Of a stretch of DNA of 9,174 nt, positions 7,198-9,174 are shown piece after piece (the first letter of the stretch is position 1; every line of letters begins with the position of its first letter). The translations under genes were made by a program, and so were the position numbers. The DNA is from Clostridiales bacterium (GTDB taxonomy: Bacteria > Bacillota > Clostridia > Christensenellales > CAG-138), in contig WRCT01000065.1 in NCBI GenBank assembly GCA_009783775.1, positions 1-9,174 of the forward strand, given 5' to 3'. The notes beneath the pieces were generated by a model that ran no database searches, was not told where the DNA came from, and worked only from the letters and a program-made list of their open reading frames with translations.

Positions 7198-8280
7198 ATG
7201 ACGCAATACTATTGGCTCGTCGGCATTATTTTCTTTTGCTGGGCGACATTTGAAAATCAGAATAAAATGGGAGTGATGCGAGGCGGGGAGCCAAAGGGCG
7301 AGATGCCGGCCTTTACCTGGATCATGATCATCGCGCTCGTCTGTATCTCGGGCCTTCGTTACTGGGTGGGCTCGGATTACGGAAACTATATACGCCGGTT
7401 CACGCAACAACTGGCCCTGCCTTTTTCACAGATTTGGCAGCGGACAGAGCCGTTGGATTATCTCATTGTCAAGTTTGCCGGCATATTTACAAACGACTAT
7501 CCTTTGATTTTCTTTCTTTACGCGTTTCTCACCGTTTATTTCAGCGTGCGGCCTATCGCGCGCTGGGCCAATGAAATTTGTTTCGGTGTCTTGCTCTTTG
7601 TGCTTTTGACCCTGTTTCAGGTCTCCTTCAACGCCATGCGGCAGATGCTCGCCGGGGCGATTGTCTTTGCCGGACACCGTTATATTTATGACAGAAAACT
7701 CATCAAATACCTTCTCGTTTGTTATGTCGCCTCCCTGGTCCACATTTCGGCGCTCATAATGATCTTCCCTTATTTTATCGCAACGCGCAAAATTACCAAA
7801 CCGCAGCTGCTTTTGATTTTGGCCATCGCTATCGTCGGGTTGCTTTCTTACGACAGACTGTTTGGCATTGCCGAGGACATTCGTGGCATTGAAATACATA
7901 ACACCTTGTTTGGCAGACGGCGTGTGAAAATTCTGCGCGTACTGGTCGCATGGGCGCCCGCCGTGCTGCTCTATGCCGCCAAGGGTTCGCACAGGTGGGA
8001 AAACCTGCCCAATATGGACGATGAAAAAATGTTCTATTTCAATATGCTGTTGCTTACCGCGGCCCTGGCGACAGCCGGGGCAAACAGCGCCTATTTGGGC
8101 AGGGTTGCCTTTTATCCCATGCTGTTCTCCACCATTGGCATCCCCATGGTAATAGAGGTGCTGCCCAAGCGAGGGCGAAAGTGGTATATGCTGATTACCA
8201 TCATTCTGTTCCTGGCCTATTGGTATGTCGATGTGTCACTTATGAACCGATACCGATGGATTTGGACCCGACCGCGATGA
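7198..8280 (+). CDS. EpsG/Wzy-like polysaccharide polymerase, integral membrane
   Basis: This very hydrophobic 360-residue protein fits the EpsG family (PF14897), Wzy-like enzymes that polymerise oligosaccharide repeat units on undecaprenyl diphosphate at the outer face of the membrane. Probable membrane segments lie around residues 4-18, 39-53, 101-117, 128-143, 150-163, 169-191, 202-216, 245-260, a stretch near 280-300, one near 305-325 and one near 330-347. Family signatures are visible: RYWVGSDYGNY (54-64), N145-A-M-RQ-M-LAGAI (148-155) and SLVHISALIM (179-188). Length is normal. ATG 7198 lies 6 nt after the previous stop. The ribosome binding site is weak (GAGAAG-like), so coupling to the upstream gene is likely. 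It is the last gene of the operon; a perfect hairpin begins 7 nt after its TGA. No flippase or priming transferase is adjacent. Confidence 0.9.
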   Translation: MTQYYWLVGIIFFCWATFENQNKMGVMRGGEPKGEMPAFTWIMIIALVCISGLRYWVGSDYGNYIRRFTQQLALPFSQIWQRTEPLDYLIVKFAGIFTNDYPLIFFLYAFLTVYFSVRPIARWANEICFGVLLFVLLTLFQVSFNAMRQMLAGAIVFAGHRYIYDRKLIKYLLVCYVASLVHISALIMIFPYFIATRKITKPQLLLILAIAIVGLLSYDRLFGIAEDIRGIEIHNTLFGRRRVKILRVLVAWAPAVLLYAAKGSHRWENLPNMDDEKMFYFNMLLLTAALATAGANSAYLGRVAFYPMLFSTIGIPMVIEVLPKRGRKWYMLITIILFLAYWYVDVSLMNRYRWIWTRPR

Positions 8281-8286
8281 CGCGCT

Positions 8287-8316
8287 CAACTGCATGAACT
8301 GCGGTTCATGCAGTTG
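8287..8316. repeat. Perfect 13-bp hairpin after the operon, possible 3' end signal
   Basis: CAACTGCATGAAC (8287-8299) and its exact reverse complement GTTCATGCAGTTG (8304-8316) flank the loop TGCG. The hairpin starts 7 nt after the stop of the polymerase gene, where a terminator would be expected. No T-run follows on either strand, so it is not a standard intrinsic terminator. It may protect the mRNA 3' end, aid Rho-independent pausing, or be a protein-binding or repeat site. Confidence 0.6.
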
Positions 8317-8402
8317 GAACGAAAGCAAGAACATCCCTTCCTAAAAATTTGCGGATTTTTCGGGCGGAAGTGATGCAAGGAGTGGACGGCGACCGCGCCC
8401 GG

Positions 8403-8457
8403 GCCCCGACCCAGCCACCCAGGATAACAGTCTGGGTGCTGGGTGGGTGGGTGGGGC
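8403..8457. repeat. Large imperfect hairpin with GGGT expansion
   Basis: The left arm ACCCAGCCACCCAG (8409-8422) pairs with CTGGGTGCTGGGT (8432-8444) with one unpaired base; the loop is GATAACAGT. Outer bases GCCCC (8403-8407) pair with GGGGC (8453-8457). On the right arm this leaves an extra GGGTGGGT (8445-8452) without a partner. The excess looks like tandem gain of a 4-nt GGGT unit in one arm. No T-tract follows. It lies between convergent genes, where it may help stop transcription from both sides. Confidence 0.6.
8441..8456 (+). other. G-quadruplex motif
   Basis: Four G-runs joined by single T loops (GGG-T-GGG-T-GGG-T-GGGG) occupy 8441-8456, with another GGG at 8434-8436. Four G3 runs with one-nucleotide loops are known to form very stable parallel G-quadruplexes. 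Transcription from the operon would carry the motif into RNA; the minus-strand gene would transcribe its C-rich complement. A role as a polymerase roadblock is inferred. Confidence 0.65.
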
Positions 8458-8545
8458 GCTCTTGTCCACAGATTATTGTGGGCTTAAGGGGTTGCGGCCC
8501 ATTGATAATCCCCTTTGGGGGTTCATACGCTAGAAAGCAAAATTT

Positions 8546-9174
8546 CTATTTATCAAACAGTCCCAGCTCTTCAAACAGGGCCAGGCGTTTTTCGTTTGCC
8601 GTCAGGGCTTTGGGGGTGGCAGAGCCGTGCCGGAAGATTTTTTTCACGGAACGCACCAGCCAAACGGCGGGCAGCAGGATCGGGCGGCGAATCAAAACGG
8701 GATACTCTTTGCGCAGCTGGCTTTTATAGGGGAAAATTTTTCGCGGCAGGCGAACAAACCGTCGCTGGGCTTCTGAGGATGCGAACCTCTTTCCCAGCCG
8801 CCGCTTGGCAAAGGCGTCTCGTGTTTCGCGTCGGGAGTGGCTTTGGTCCTCCCGCAGGAAGATATGCGCCTCCAGGTCCGTCAGCAGTTTTTCGGCCAGC
8901 GCCGGCAGGCCCTCTATGTCCTGAAAGGGCGCGTCGGGGATCGCCACGCCCCCCGTGTGGATCAAGGCGTAGAAACAAGCGCCGACCAGCCGGTCTAAAC
9001 GCAGCTTTTTCAAGGTCTCGGTCAGGGCCACCCTGTCCAGCTCCGCCGCGTGCGCGCGGTAGAAAAGCCCGCAGTCCAAAAGCATACGCAGGTTGATCCC
9101 GCCGATGACAAAATGCTTGGCAAGGTGCAGCAGCAGGAACAGCATATGATCGTCCGGCGCGAGCGTCCAAAAGA
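8546..9174 (-). CDS. NTP_transf_5-family nucleotidyltransferase-like protein, N-terminus outside window
   Basis: The frame is open at the right edge and ends with TAG at 8548-8546, giving 209 complete visible codons. The visible start PDDHMLFLLLHLAKHFVIGG followed by INLRMLLDCGLFYRAH matches the conserved histidine-rich middle of the NTP_transf_5 family (PF14907), uncharacterised nucleotidyltransferase-like proteins common in polysaccharide clusters. The C-terminal third is strongly basic (KRRLGKRF, RKIFPYKSQLRKEYPVLIRRP) and then hydrophobic (ILLPAVWLVRSVKKIF), as in relatives. The catalytic nucleotidyltransferase motif (GS...D) would lie upstream of the window, so activity cannot be judged. 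An in-frame ATG at 9145 is internal, because family-like sequence continues before it. The gene converges on the operon and may belong to a second polysaccharide transcript to the right. Confidence 0.85.
   Translation of the reverse strand, partial: FWTLAPDDHMLFLLLHLAKHFVIGGINLRMLLDCGLFYRAHAAELDRVALTETLKKLRLDRLVGACFYALIHTGGVAIPDAPFQDIEGLPALAEKLLTDLEAHIFLREDQSHSRRETRDAFAKRRLGKRFASSEAQRRFVRLPRKIFPYKSQLRKEYPVLIRRPILLPAVWLVRSVKKIFRHGSATPKALTANEKRLALFEELGLFDK

Larger units (their letters stand above)
8281..8545. other. Convergent intergenic region without a supported gene
   Basis: This stretch separates the rightward operon from a leftward gene and holds the two hairpins and the G-quadruplex motif. 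A short AT stem (AAAAAT/ATTTTT) lies near 8343-8359. CCCCTTTGGGGG near 8510-8521 can form a small hairpin. ATTGATAATC near 8501-8510 matches the reverse complement of part of the palindromic element at 2420-2500, perhaps as a decayed copy. A plus-strand reading frame passes through the region but has no family-like sequence and continues antisense into the neighbouring gene. Confidence 0.5.

Noticed and set aside
8287..8330. Classic Rho-independent terminator at the 8287-8316 hairpin
   Set aside because: No T-run follows the stem on either strand.
8343..8359. AAAAAT/ATTTTT stem as a terminator
   Set aside because: The stem is only A-T pairs around a 6-nt loop and is too weak to call.
8349..9096. 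Plus-strand reading frames through the convergent region and opposite the NTP_transf_5 gene
   Set aside because: Their products are low-complexity Arg/Pro/Gly/Ala-rich, run across hairpin repeats, and are antisense to a gene with clear family motifs.
8724..9170. Alternative minus-strand frame inside the NTP_transf_5 gene
   Set aside because: Its Ala/Arg/Gly/Pro-rich product is a GC-driven shadow; the other frame carries the conserved motifs and is open to the edge.

Overview
The window looks like part of a chromosome from an anaerobic Firmicute, probably an uncultured gut or rumen Clostridia/Oscillospirales-type organism. This is inferred from strong AGGAGG-type ribosome binding sites, consensus sigma-A promoters, TTG/GTG starts, moderately high GC, a BspA-type leucine-rich-repeat surface protein and EpsG/TupA-type polysaccharide genes. 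No rRNA, tRNA, CRISPR array, transposase or phage gene was seen.

Layout. (1) 1-2235, minus strand: the first 745 codons of a secreted, modular BspA-like LRR protein. It has three LRR blocks and runs off the left edge. (2) 2236-2637: a divergent intergenic region. It holds a promoter for the LRR gene with an inverted repeat over its spacer, a composite palindromic element of about 80 bp (2420-2500), and a perfect-consensus promoter (TTGACA-17-TATAAT) for the rightward operon. (3) 2638-8280, plus strand: a tight six-gene operon. In order it encodes a sugar-transfer-associated ATP-grasp protein, a TupA-like ATP-grasp protein, a GNAT N-acyltransferase, a GT2 glycosyltransferase, a GT4 glycosyltransferase and an EpsG/Wzy-like membrane polymerase. 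Gaps are 25 nt or less and two junctions overlap by 4 nt. (4) 8281-8545: a convergent intergenic region with a perfect 13-bp hairpin, a second large imperfect hairpin, and a very strong G-quadruplex motif made of GGGT repeats. (5) 8546-9174, minus strand: the C-terminal part of an NTP_transf_5-family nucleotidyltransferase-like protein, cut by the right edge.

How the genes may work together. The two glycosyltransferases would extend a lipid-linked oligosaccharide and the EpsG-like protein would polymerise it. The two ATP-grasp proteins and the GNAT are candidates for adding aminoacyl/peptidyl and acyl groups, giving an amino-acid-modified extracellular glycopolymer comparable in principle to teichuronopeptide. 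No priming glycosyltransferase, flippase or chain-length regulator is in view, so the window shows only part of the pathway. The divergent LRR protein is another cell-surface product. A shared role with the polymer is only a guess.
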